Part shown: positions 1 through 12,300 of the stretch, piece after piece
Layout: the number at the start of each line of letters is the position of its first letter
How positions within the stretch are numbered: position 1 is the first letter of the stretch
Assembly: GCA_030737835.1 (NCBI GenBank)
Contig: CM060855.1
Span: forward strand, 10,995,927-11,059,926
Direction of reading: 5' to 3'
From: Acorus gramineus
Taxonomy: Eukaryota > Streptophyta > Magnoliopsida > Acorales > Acoraceae
DNA: 64,000 bases
Translations under genes and position numbers: made by a program
The notes under the pieces: generated by a model
Databases searched by the model: none
Seen by the model: the letters and a program-made list of their open reading frames with translations, nothing else
What the model was told of the DNA's origin: nothing

Positions 1-1569
1 GGCCATGGATTAATTGCCTAAGATATTGTTTTGCCATTTATCCCCAGCAGCGATCACTCTTAAGTGCCCATTACTTCACCCACTAATATTTTTGCACCAA
101 ACATCAACCTCAGCATCCTCATTTTACAGCCCTTGACTTTTTATATGTTGTTTTTTAAGAGATCAACATCTAGAACCATGAAAATTCCACTGTAATTTTC
201 TGAAGTGCTTGCGGTGCGGGTCACATGTGCAACTGGGCTTCACTTTCCACGAGTCTACATACATTCATGGTGCTTAGACCAAATTTAAAAAGGTCATCAC
301 CCATCCTATTCTGCCAGTCCATAAAACTGCCCATTCCTTTGAATGTTTAATCACTCATGCCTTCAGGCAATGTAAATTTAAACTCTGATAACTGAGGCCT
401 GCACGTGAAGGTTGAGAAATCTTGACTACTCTTTAAAACCTCGAAATTTACAGTTAAAGTTGGATGCTGATTGCCCATGCTTCCTTTAGGCTCCATGCTG
501 TTATTCACAATTTCTTGAATAAACAATACATGTACAAGGAGTTACTCTGTGGATGTGATGAATGTACATTATGTATGAAGGTTGGGAAATTTTAAATTAT
601 CCCCTCCTCAAAATTCCATCTCTTGATGTGAAGAGTGAAGACAGTGAATCCCTATTCTCTTCCTTAAATTTCCATTCTGTTATTTACAATTCATAGAATA
701 AGCAGCACATCGTGTGAGGGATTTTTTTTCTTTTCTTCTATGGTGAGCTTTGGAAGCTCATGAGTTTTTTTTATTGTTATTTTAGTGAATTTGTTTTTAC
801 CATTGAAATGTGCTTCTCGCTTCCTCACACCCTCATTCCATCCTTGTTCTTTTCTTGTCGCAAATATAATACTATTTTCCAAAGAGACCTTGCATCACAA
901 ATTATGACGTTTAATCCCATATTTTTCTTACTGTTTCTGTGCTTGACTTTGTCAATTTTTTTTTTTTTTTTTGAAAGATCAAATTTTGATTTGTTCTTTC
1001 TTCCAAGAGTTATCATTAACATCCAGATCAACTTGGCCTGTCTTTTCCTGTATCACCATAATATCTACTGAAGGTAATAAAATCTGTGAGATTTTTTTTA
1101 CCATATATAAATTAGTTGCTTTGTATTTCTTCACATATGGGATATGGAGTCTGAGAATTTTTTTCTATTAGAATCATTTCATGTATTTTGCCACTTTGAA
1201 TAAACTTTGTCACAATGACTTTGGAAGAGCTTTGGCCTTCAATTTAATAGCAGGAAAATAAGACCTTTAATAATTACTTACAATAAGGTTGGTCAGTATA
1301 TCATTTGTCTGTTCGGTGGTGATAAATAAAGTTGTAAACAGTCTTCTAATTCTAGGCTCTTTCAGACCTTAATGTAAGTGTTCTCATTCTGGTTTTGGTT
1401 GATGATCAACGAGTACTATTTCAATGTTTTCTGTATTGTTATTAAAAACAAAGAAAGAAAAAGAAGAAGTTTCTGTATTGTTGCCGCTTGTTTTTCTTGT
1501 ACAAATTGTTTTTCTTTTCCTTATTCATTGTACTGACAAATTGGTTCCACACCTTGTTAATTTCGATAG
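1..1569 (+). other. Upstream intron/5' part of kinase gene, non-coding
   Basis: No exon recognised. The kinase reading frame enters at 1570 behind a splice acceptor (AG at 1568-1569), so at least one upstream exon lies outside the window and this stretch is most likely intron. It is T-rich on the + strand, as plant introns are. A diverged direct duplication is visible: the block starting at 407 (gaaggttgagaaat) resembles the block starting at 577, and ctgttattcacaa at 498 resembles ctgttatttacaa at 677, giving a period of about 170-180 bp. Confidence 0.6.
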
Positions 1570-4500
1570 GAGCTGGAAAGCGGGGAGCTGGAAGTAGTTG
1601 GCTATCTGTAAGTCAGGGTATTGCTGAAGATAATTCTGATTTAGTTTCTGGATTTGCAACCGTTGGTGATGGTTTAAGTGAATCGGCTGACTATGCAAAT
1701 GAATTCTGGGATTCTGATGAATATGATGACGATGAGGATGTTGGATACATGCGACAGCCTATTGAAGATGAGACCTGGTTTTTAGCTCATGAAATTGACT
1801 ATCCAAGTGACAATGAAAAAGGGGCTGGGCACAGCAGTGTCCCTGATCAGCAGGAAAGAGTTGCGGCAAAAGATGAGGATGATAACCAGTCATTTGCAGA
1901 AGGGGATTCGTACTTCTCCGGTGAGCAGTTTTTCCAGGAAAAAAATATAGAGCTAACTGCATCTGAGGATCCTATTGGCCTCCCGATGGTAGAAATGTAT
2001 GGAAGAACAAATGCCAATGATATGATGGCTGGTTATGATGGTCAATTGATACATCCTGAAGAGCTACATTTGATGCGTTCAGATTCACTTTGGCAGGGCT
2101 TTGTTCCTCAGGACAATGAACTTATGATACTGGAAAATGGGAGGGTTCCAAATGATTGTGTACAACATCAGCCTGATGACCTATGCATGGATGATGATCA
2201 ACGTGGTTCAGTCAGATCAATCGGCGTAGGAATCAATAGTGATGTTGCAGATATTGGCAGTGAAATACGTGAAAGCTTGCTGGGGGGTAGCAGTGAAGGG
2301 GATTTAGAATATTTTCATGATCGTGATATTGGAATCAGTGGTTTTAGGCATTCCCACCATGACACAAGCAAAAGTAATCTTGATAAACTAAAGAGAGAGA
2401 AAGCAAGAAAATCAAAGCCTCATTCAGATCAATTCATCTTGGGTTCTGAAAAAGTTGTTAGTGCTCCTAGCACGAGTTATGCTGACAGTGGCTTTTCATT
2501 CCCACCTCCTGCGAAAGCTGATGATTTGTTGCAGGCTGAATCTAGTAAATCTTTATGGTCCAATAAGGGAAATATGGTGTCTGGTGGTGAGACAGATGAC
2601 TTTGAGAATGGCTTGATGGGGACTGATGATAAGCTTTCCTCATGGAGGCCAAAGAGCAGTGATTCTTCATCTGCCAAGAGTTTAAGAGAATCAAATACAG
2701 AAAATGCCATAAGATCATCAAACTCCACTGCTTCATCAAACTATTGCTTTGCTGAGCGAGAGTATACTAAGAAAGAACAAGATGAAAATGCAAGTGAAGC
2801 GAGAGAAGAAGATCCAAGGGAAGTATTGGAGGATGAAGAAGCAGCCGCTGTGCAAGAGCAAGTTAGACAGATAAGGGCCCAAGAAGAAGAATTTGAAACT
2901 TTTAATCTCAAGATTGTGCATCGGAAAAACAGGCATGTGTTTCCTGTTCCCTTTCATTGAACAATCTGCCAGTAAATGTAGAAGGCATTTATTAATTTTG
3001 TATGTCTTTCCTTATTCTACATAATCATGTGAATCTATGATTGCGAAATCAACTCAATCTTCTGCTAGTTTATGAGAGGTTTTTTAGGAGGTGATTAACT
3101 CTTTTTTTTTCTTTCTAATTTGAAATTTTTTTTTTTTTTTTTTTGTCATCTGCTCAGAACCGGTTTCGAAGAAGATAAAAATTTCCATGTTGTTCTGAAT
3201 TCAGTGATCGCTGGGCGTTATCATGTTACTGAATATCTTGGATCGGCTGCTTTTAGCAAAGCCATTCAGGCTCATGATCTGCACACAGGCATGGATGTAT
3301 GTATGAAAATTATAAAGAATAACAAGGATTTCTTCGACCAGAGTTTGGATGAGATAAAGCTTCTAAAGTATGTTAACAAGAATGATCCTGCAGACAAGTA
3401 CCACCTTCTTCGTTTATATGATTACTTCTATTATCGTGTAAGTTGTTGATTTATCTTGTTTTCTTATGCCTGACCTACATTTAAAGTTCTTGCTGTTTGT
3501 TTGTCTAACTGTTCAAATGACAGTTTTTCCTCTCATCAGTCATTTCACCCTGAAGATAAATTCTAATAGTTACTTGAAATTTATAGATGATGTACAGCAA
3601 TACAACACTGCAACGCACTTTTAAGTTTATAAATCAATAAATCTGTTGTCAGGTCCATTTTTTTAAGGATGTAGTCAGGTTCCATTAACAGGCATGCAAT
3701 AACCTGTAGCCAGAAATGAGGCTTTGGTGAGAGAGAATGTTTAGATCTTTGCCACAATTAGGTTGGAGGTATGTCTGTCTGGATTGAATGACTAAGCCGG
3801 ATGGAATGTGCTTAGATCCTTGCCACCATTAGGTTGAGATATATCTATCTTTCCTTAGAAATACCCAGAAATGCCTCTGGTTCACACCCCCCCCTTTCGG
3901 TGTGTTTCTCTATGTGGGGCTTTCATCTGATTATCATTTCAGGTGGTGGGATCCCACTATTTCTCATTAAAAAAAGAGATAAATAAGCCTGATAATGAGC
4001 AGTGTAATTAATGTTTTACTTCTGCAATTAATGAATTGGGACATTGTAATTAATGTGCCTCTTTTGAAAAGAACAATTTAGTTCGTAAAAAAGAAACATG
4101 GGTGTCAGAGTGGCTGGAAATTATTATTGCTAGTTCTGTGACCATAAAATCCTTCTTAGATGGTGCTAGCTCTGTGACCATAAAACCTTCCTTACATGAG
4201 ACCCCTAAAAGGTTTTCAGTGGGGGATGCTCAGGAATGCATGTGCAGAGGTTGCCATATAAGCAACATGAAACTGTAATCACAAATGATTGCAATAATAA
4301 ACATCTTGTATTGGTCTTACGACTACTTTTTTTTTTGAGTGAAATTGTAATAAATTATAGTAATAATAGTAGTAGTAGTCTTACGACTACAAATTATTAA
4401 ATGAATAGTTCAGAGCTTCATATGATCTGAAAGCATATTCTTATCATTCTTGGTGTTGATATTGTTTCCATGTGATCAATCCAATTTGCCTCTCATGCTG

Positions 4501-7500
4501 GGGATCTGATTTTTGCAATTGTACTTCTTGTGTAGTGGAACAGACATCCTTTAAAGAGGCTCCTTGTCAGTGGATGTTTGATATGGTTGCAGATTATACC
4601 ATTGTAGTCACTCTAGTGAACTACATGTTAAAATAAAGTTTGGACAATATAATATGCCATAAAGCTGGGAAGAAGATATGTAAGAGCCATGGAATGATTA
4701 TAATAAATAGAAAACAATGCCAAATAGCTATGAGAGAAACATAATTGGATGAGAGATTTTTTGAATTCTGTCTCCTCCTCCTCCTTTTTATTATTAATAT
4801 TAATATTTTTTTTTGGAAATACTTTTAGGAAATCCCTTAGTCTGTAGGAGGGAAAACATTAATAGGTATATACTGAGGAGAATAATTAGAAGAAAATCTA
4901 TACTTTACCAATCATTTCAATGCACTATTGTGATATGGAAACTTGGTATACTTATTTTCTAGTTAGCTTTGGATGATGAACTGAAGTGCTTTGAGTTCTG
5001 CAGGAGCATTTATTGATAGTATGTGAACTTCTCAAGGCAAATTTATATGAATTTCACAAGTTCAATAGAGAATCTGGAGGAGAGGTTTACTTTACAATGC
5101 CAAGGCTGCAGGTTGTATGCTTCTTTTTTTTTAAAAAAATAAAAATAAATCAAATCATGTTGTTTCACTTCATTTTACATCCCAAATTGACACACTTACA
5201 CTGTGTCATATTTACAGTCGATTACAATTCAGTGCTTGGAGGCCCTTCAGTTTTTGCATGGCCTTGGTTTAATTCATTGTGACTTGAAACCGGAGAATAT
5301 CTTGGTGAAAAGCTACAGTAGGTGTGAAGTGAAGGTCATTGACCTTGGAAGTAGTTGCTTTGAGACTGATCATCTTTGCTCTTATGTACAATCTCGGTCA
5401 TATCGTGCACCAGAGGTTATTTTGGGTCTTCCATATGATAAGAAGATAGATATCTGGTCCCTTGGCTGCATCTTGGCAGAACTTTGCACTGGAAATGTAA
5501 GTTTTGTCAAAATCTTGTGAGTTAAAATAAGTTTATTTCTTAATGGATGTTGTTCTCATATTTACTGTTTTGACAAACTTGTTGTAGCCTTACAGGTTTG
5601 TAACATTCGTACTGTAAGTTGCAGGGTTCTATATAAGTGATACTTCTGTGTTGTGTTGTTTGGATGGTCGAATCTATTTTCTTAAAGATCTTTTTGCTCA
5701 TCAATTAAAAATTGAATTTCAATTTCTCATTAAGGTTTTCTATTGATGATTGTCAGATGAACGCTTTCACCATTTATTTAATGTCAAATTAGTCTAAAAA
5801 ATTGTATATTTGAGTTCCATCAACTCATTGATTTCTCTGAACATGCTTTAGAAAAATGCAATAATAAGTGAACAAATATATGTTATTAAATTCTGCTGCC
5901 TGAGCTCGACATTACACCTAATTTGCTAATGTTCTTCAGTTTCTCAACAAGTATTTTTTTGGAAGTTAAAAGTTTTTTCAACAAGTTAGATTTCATTGAT
6001 GGGATATGAAAATGAATACCTGTGAAAGTTGTACAATTGTCAGTCACTCTCCATGAGACAAAAGGAGATTGGACTTCTTCACAAAAACCCAGAACAGACC
6101 ACAAGTTGTCCAATTTCCCCCTTGCAATGCCTTTAATAGTATGGTTCTGACACACTTTATTACTTTTATAGCCGTTTTACTCAGTGGAGTTTTGCTGTAC
6201 TCATCAACAATTGTTGAAACCTTACTCATAAATTATCTCCATTAATCCTTTAATGGAAAGAAGAAGAATTACAATCTGTTTTTGTTATGTTCCATTTGCC
6301 TGGGAGAAACTGGATCTTGACGATAGTACAAGCGTGTATATTTGAATGCTATTTATATGTCATGCGATGATTTTAGTATCATCTGTTCCATGAATTGCAC
6401 ATAAATTTGGGCTTGAATGTTTTGGAACATGTTATTGTGTAGGTTCTTTTCCAAAATGATTCTCCTGCAACGTTACTTGCACGAGTGCTCGGTATTATAG
6501 GCCCGATTGAACAAGGCATGCTTGCTAAAGGACGAGATACATACAAGTATTTCACAAAAAACCAGAGTCTTTATGAAAGAAATCAGGTACTACATCTGTT
6601 CTTTTGATGTTTTTGTTATATTTACCGCTGAGTTGCGCCATATGTTTTTTATTAGTGGAAGACATGACATATATGCAAAATTGAAATCTAGGCTATCATA
6701 TATCCACCTGTTCTGAATAACTTATCCTGTCAGTTTGCCTATTGTACCCCCTTCAGAATGGAAGACGGGGAATATCTTTTATCCCATTGCCATATAATTC
6801 CTCACCATTTGGAGTTCCCCAATCTAATAGTAACCCTTGTGTTTATTCATTTCCTATAAGCAATCTCATCATAAAATGGAAAGAATTTAAAAAGAAAGAT
6901 GGGTCCTCCTATTTTAGTGGTAAATGCAGTAATACCTGACTAAAACCTACTTCAGTCTGAGGAAAACATTTGTTTCTACATGTACTTGTCCTTTTCCATT
7001 TTCTGCAATTGTCCACACAAATCACAGACATCCTTTTTTTTGTGCTGGGTAAATCACAGACATCTTGGTTACAAGTACATTTCCAATTGCGAAATAAAAA
7101 AAATCCGTGTATCGTGTACATATTTTTTACTTTTTGGTAATGTTGATCAAACGTCTCAAACTTGCTGGCCTCAAGAAGCAATTTAGCCATTGAGACACCC
7201 ATAATTATGTTATTTACTTGACCTTTTGGTGTTGCTTAACCAGCCTGCTATCTTTTTATTGTTCCATCATGGATGGTTTTAAACATAGTTGTCTGGGAGA
7301 CGCCTAGGCGACTAGGCAATCCATACAGGCCTAGGCATTTGTTTGCCTAGTCAGCAGCGCCTGGGCTGTGTACGCATCTAGGCATGCCTGCCTCACCTAG
7401 GCTTAATAAATGGATCGGGTGGACGATCAATGAACATGGTTCATTTATTATAAACAACTGACATTTAAATAAATAAATAGCTTGGATTTAATTAAAACAA

Positions 7501-8043
7501 CATTAATAGGTATCTAAACTAATTGTTTTGACTTTTGATTAAAAAAACTAATATAAAGCATGAATAATTAGATAATAAGTATTAATAAAAGCATCATCTT
7601 ATTACAGACTATGTAATTAAGCGTTGCCTAGGCGGCTACGTGCATGGCCACCGCCTAGGCTTGCATGGCCTCCTAGACAACTATGGTTGTAGATAAACAA
7701 GAAGCCTCGGTATGTGCTTTACCTGTCAACATGATGTAGTTAAGTTTGGATTGACATAAATGGCATTGGCTTTCATGTGCATAATTGACATCCTTGGTCT
7801 CTTTTAAATGCTAATCTTTACTCCTATAACCTGTACATACAATCTTTCTGTCAGGAGACAAACAGGTTAGAATATTTGATACCGAAGAAGACGTCCCTGA
7901 GACATCGATTGCCAATGGGGGACCAAGGATTTATCGACTTTGTGGGACATATTCTTGAAGTAAATCCGACGAAACGACCAACTGCATCGGAAGCATTGAA
8001 GCACCCATGGTTGTCATTCCCGTATGAGCCCATTTCATCTTGA
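1570..8043 (+). CDS. Plant DYRK-group (DYRKP-like) protein kinase, 3' part of gene
   Basis: Six exons read in phase: 1570-2932, 3158-3437, 5004-5111, 5218-5496, 6443-6586 and 7855-8043 (TGA), encoding 786 visible residues; the N-terminus is outside the window. Residues 1 to about 455 are low-complexity and acidic ([13 protein letters not shown]) and end in a charged helix. The kinase domain starts near residue 475 ([14 protein letters not shown]). It has the lysine in VCMKIIK, the catalytic loop [15 protein letters not shown] in the DFG position and the activation segment [11 protein letters not shown]. The layout and these motifs match the plant-specific DYRK subgroup (Arabidopsis At3g17750/At1g73460 type), a relative of DYRK/YAK1. 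In animal DYRKs the activation loop carries YxY; here the first Tyr position is Cys (CSY). Serine/threonine kinase activity is inferred from the family. The first visible intron uses a GC donor (CAG|GCATGT at 2933), required by phase. Two introns hold inserted or duplicated sequence. Confidence 0.93.
3438..5003 (+). other. Kinase intron with local tandem duplications
   Basis: Canonical intron (GTAAGT ... CAG). It holds a diverged direct duplication at about 3739-3850, where 'ttagatctttgccac' is followed about 70 bp later by 'ttagatccttgccac', both ahead of 'attaggttg'. A second, 36-bp-scale duplication at about 4120-4190 repeats 'gtgaccataaaa'. An A-rich stretch at about 3968-3980 could be the tail of a retroposed fragment, but I cannot assign a family. 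Nothing coding is seen. Confidence 0.45.
7284..7685. mobile_element. MITE-like element with CCTAGGCG-rich inverted ends, in kinase intron
   Basis: The ends are inverted copies: catagttgtctgggaga at the left, and the reverse complement of the right end reads catagttgtctaggagg (14 of 17 identical, first 10 perfect). The subterminal parts on both sides are rich in CCTAGGC/GCCTAGG and the core is AT-rich. This is the build of a non-autonomous DNA transposon of about 0.4 kb. I find no clean target-site duplication, so the superfamily is not assigned. It sits between the fifth and sixth visible exons of the kinase and appears to be removed by splicing. Confidence 0.7.
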
Positions 8044-9279
8044 TATTTAATCTTCAGAGATAGTCGCTTATCATCTTGCACATACCAGTGGACCATGGAC
8101 TCCAATTTTTACCAACTTGTCGGCCAGCCTCTGAGGCCAGGATATGCAACTGCAAGTGGGGCTGAAAGGAATTTCTGCCATCCGACACGCTCGCATTGCG
8201 CTGATTGTATCTGTACACTTTTAACCACCACTCTAAATTGGAATGTAACTGTGCAACTGGACAAGTCCGTCTCTCTGTTTTTTTTATTCACTCTTTTTTG
8301 ATGGCTTGGGTGGGAAATCTATCCTGTTGTATATGATGTGATTATTCTTTGAAAGGCTGTTATGCCTTTTGCAATGTTAATTGACAGTCCTATGCTGCAT
8401 GGTTCCTTGGTGTATGCTGAGCATCACCTTGACTTCTCTCCTTTTTGTGCTGCCTTGGCCTCTGATTTTTTTTTTTTTGCTTGGTAACCTCTGATAGTGA
8501 TATCCTTCTCAACCAAGGATTGATTGTAAAGCATAACCCATGAAATGTGATCCAGTTAGTGCTTGATTCTATCAATTATGATAACTTTATCTTACATGTT
8601 AATGAAGTTGTGTAAGCTGATAAACACTGACGAGATTCATTGAAGCCCATGTCATAATCTCGTGTACAATTTCAATTTTTATGTGCTGTAAATTTTTTTT
8701 TTTAAAATTAACAACGCATGTACATTCATAAAAATCAAATATATACCCTTATTTATGCAAATATTAAACAGTTAAACATGTACTTGTGTGTAACAACATC
8801 CATCGAACGTTTATCAATATTACAAATTCATAGTTCTACACGAGTTTTCCAAGTCGTGGTCGAAAATGGAATGTCTATATATTAGTTCGACCATACTCTA
8901 TAGTTATAATTATTATAGTTATAATTATTATATATATATAATAATGCCACATGTAAAAATCAAACAATAATGTATTTGATTATGATTCATTCTTCATGCA
9001 TGTGATCAGTGATCTGAACCGTTCACCCCTTTCTGAACCGGACCGACCACCTAGGTTCAATCTCAACCGTCCGATCTTCCTTAGCGTTGACCCCACCAAT
9101 AAAATTGTGTTCTTTGATAATCGACTTTCACTCGTCGGACTTCACAGGGTAAGCGTAAATCGATTTTTATCAAAAGCTTTTCATCATTTTCTCTCTCTCT
9201 CGATTTTTCTCGTCCCAATTCGTAAACAAAAACAAATAAATAAACGTCTCTTGTTCGCTCGCGCGTCAAAAGAAACCGA

Positions 9280-9319
<40 letters not shown>
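8044..9319. other. Kinase 3'UTR, spacer and TMN promoter/5'UTR
   Basis: About 500 bp of probable 3'UTR follow the kinase stop. AT-rich spacer comes next, with a short (TA)n-type tract around 8910-8942. The last ~300 bp are the promoter and leader of the TMN gene. No other gene is seen. Confidence 0.5.
9280..9319 (+). repeat. (GA)n microsatellite directly before the TMN start codon
   Basis: About 20 GA units run straight into the ATG at 9320, so they lie in the 5' leader. GA/CT tracts are common in plant leaders and core promoters and bind BBR/BPC proteins in known cases; a regulatory role here is inference. The tract is probably length-polymorphic. Confidence 0.9.
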
Positions 9320-9323
<4 letters not shown>

Positions 9324-12300
9324 GGGTTTCGAAGGTGGGTTTGGTGTCGGTGGCGGTTCTGTTGTTCGTGCTCGATCTCGGCGGCCTCGTGAAATCGGAC
9401 GGCTCGGATCACCTTTACAAGGCCGGAGATCCGGTCCCTCTCTACGCCAACAAGGTCGGACCCTTCCACAACCCCAGGTAAGCCTGATCCGTGAATCTCC
9501 ACCGTCGGATCTCTCTCTCTGTCTCTCTCTTGAAACGGTTCCCTTCGGGTTTGATCTAACGGATGCGTTCTGTAAAGGAAATGATGGGATTTTGAATCTT
9601 TTGAGGGGTTTTGATGTCAGATCTGGCCTTTTTGAGACCCAGATTTCTTATCTTGTAATTCCTGACTGCATTATGAAGACAAATTTGTTGATTTTTTTAG
9701 GGAATATAAAGCTGTTTATTTTAGTTATGTAATATTTGATAAATAGTGAATGAAAGATCTGATTTTGTTTTATGTTTCTGTTTTTTGTCCAGCGAGACCT
9801 ATCGGTACTTCGATCTCCCGTTCTGTGAACCAGGTTTTTTTATTTTTTATGTTGATTTCTCTTCTGGGTTTCTTTTCTTTCTTCCAAAAAGTTATGTCTT
9901 TGTTCATGATTGCTTGAAAATAATACATTTTTCCAGAACATTTAACCGAGAAGAAGGAGGCTCTTGGGGAAGTCTTGAATGGTGACCGCCTGGTAGATGC
10001 GCCTTATAAGCTCGATTTCTTGGTTGATCACGACTCGAAAACTGTGTGCAAGAAGAAGCTCAGTAAAGATGACGTTGCTCGGTTCCGGAGTGCAGTTTCC
10101 AAGGACTATTACTTTCAGATGTACTACGATGATCTCCCCATCTGGGGTTTCATTGGGAAGGTTGATAGGGAAGGGAAGACCGACCCGAGCGAGTACAAGT
10201 ACTTCTTGTACAAGCACATCCACTTTGATGTACTCTACAACAAGGACCACGTGATTGAGATCAATGTTCGCACAGATACGAATGCGCTGGCGGATGTGAC
10301 GGAGGACAGGGACATGAATGTGGAATTCTCGTACTCGGTGAAGTGGAAGGAGACGACCATCCCCTTTGAGAAGAGGATGGAAAAGTATTCGTCGACGTCA
10401 TCTCTGCCACACCACCTGGAGATCCATTGGTTCTCGATCATCAACTCATGTGTCACGGTCCTCCTTCTCACGGGGTTCCTTGCCACGATCCTCATGCGTG
10501 TGCTTAAGAATGATTTCATGAAGTATGTAATGTTTTATAAATGTCCAGGCACTCATTTTTTTATATATATGTATTCTATGTGCATGTGAAAATGAGTATT
10601 GCTGTGTTTACACAAGTTCATGCATATGCACAGATGGGCGGACTCATGGAGTTGTTGCATGTATCTTGTTTATTTGTGTTTAGGAGGTTGCACGTATACA
10701 TCTAAGCTATATATTCTTTATGTTTTTGTTCTATTGTCGGTGGCATAATATTGTTTTGTGTTTGCATTTGTAATTTTTTTTTTATCGTTTGGTTATTTTG
10801 AATTTAATATATATATATGGTTAATTGCTTCTTTATTTCTTTATACGGTGTGTGTTTGTCATTTGATTGTTTTTGGTAAGAGTTTTGGGATCAAATATAC
10901 CTTTGGATAGTATTTGTCTAGCTATGAATTTATCTTTCATCTATCAATTGATCTTTCATTTTTTAAATGTAACTTTACATGTTTTTTAAAGGTATGCACA
11001 TGATGAGGAGGCAGCTGATGACCAAGAAGAGACTGGATGGAAATATATCCATGGTGATGTTTTTAGGTATCCCAAGAACAACTCGTTGTTTGCTGCTGCC
11101 CTTGGGTCCGGTACCCAGCTTTTTACCCTGTATGTATTCTCAATAGTCTTGCTCGGTTTAACTTTTTTAAATTGAAACAAATATCTTAAAATTAAACCAA
11201 TTCTGGCATAATGAAGCATCATTTATAATCTGTAATGGCCGTCATAAATCATTTCTAATACTTGATTCTTTTTCATAATGTGCAGCACAATTTTCATTTT
11301 CATACTTGCTTTGGTAGGGGTATTCTATCCCTATAACCGTGGTGCTCTATTTACTGCTCTTGTTGTCATATATGCGCTTACATCTGGCATTGCTGGATAT
11401 ACTGCGACTTCTTTCTATTGCCAGCTTGAAGGAACCAACTGGGTAAGTCTCATATATTTTGCTTGCTGTTGTTATCAGCATAAACCTTTTCTTGTATTTT
11501 ATTCTCTCAATTAAACATGTTTTTGTATATTTGCATCTATAGATATATTTGGATATATCTTTTCCTGTGTTGTTTATCCAAATATGTAAGCATGTATCTG
11601 ATTAACTATTGAGAATGCATTCAGGCTATTTTTCGATCAAGGAGTTGCTAAACTGCCTTCCATGTTCTTATCCCGATTTTGTTTTTTTAAGTGTTGCTGT
11701 CGTGATACTTGTGTTTCTGTATTTTTTTGACTAATACGTGGTTGAATTTTGGGTTGCTATACTTTCTTTCCAAGGGTTTCCTTGCCTTACTTTCTATTTC
11801 ATAATGACCGGTTCTATATGCATTTCAGTATGCGTAGGTTTATTATTGATGTAAATTATGCCTTGAATGGATTCAGCTTATTTGATGTTTATTTTGAACT
11901 AATGATGGTTTGAATGCTTGGATTAACAGGTGAGGAACCTTTTGTTGACTGGGTGTCTCTTTTGTGGTCCTCTGTTCCTCACTTTCTGCTTCCTCAATAC
12001 TGTTGCAATTGTCTATAGTGCCACTGCAGCTCTACCATTTGGCACAATAGTTGTTATTGTTCTCATATGGATGCTTGTCACATCTCCATTGCTTGTTTTG
12101 GGTGGAATTGCTGGGAAAAATAGCAAGGCAGAGTTCCAAGCCCCATGTCGCACCACAAAGTATCCTAGAGAGATTCCACCCCTGCCTTGGTACCGCGGGA
12201 CCATTCCTCAAATGGCAATGGCTGGCTTTCTTCCCTTCAGTGCCATCTATATTGAACTTTACTACATATTCGCGAGCGTGTGGGGCCACAGAATTTACAC

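Noticed and set aside
7275-7694. Possible 9-bp target duplication (ggttttaaa / ggttgtaga) of the intron MITE
   Set aside because: Only 7 of 9 match, and the two copies require inconsistent element ends.
9942-10519. Minus-strand and alternative frames over TMN exon 3
   Set aside because: Shadows of the strongly conserved + strand exon.
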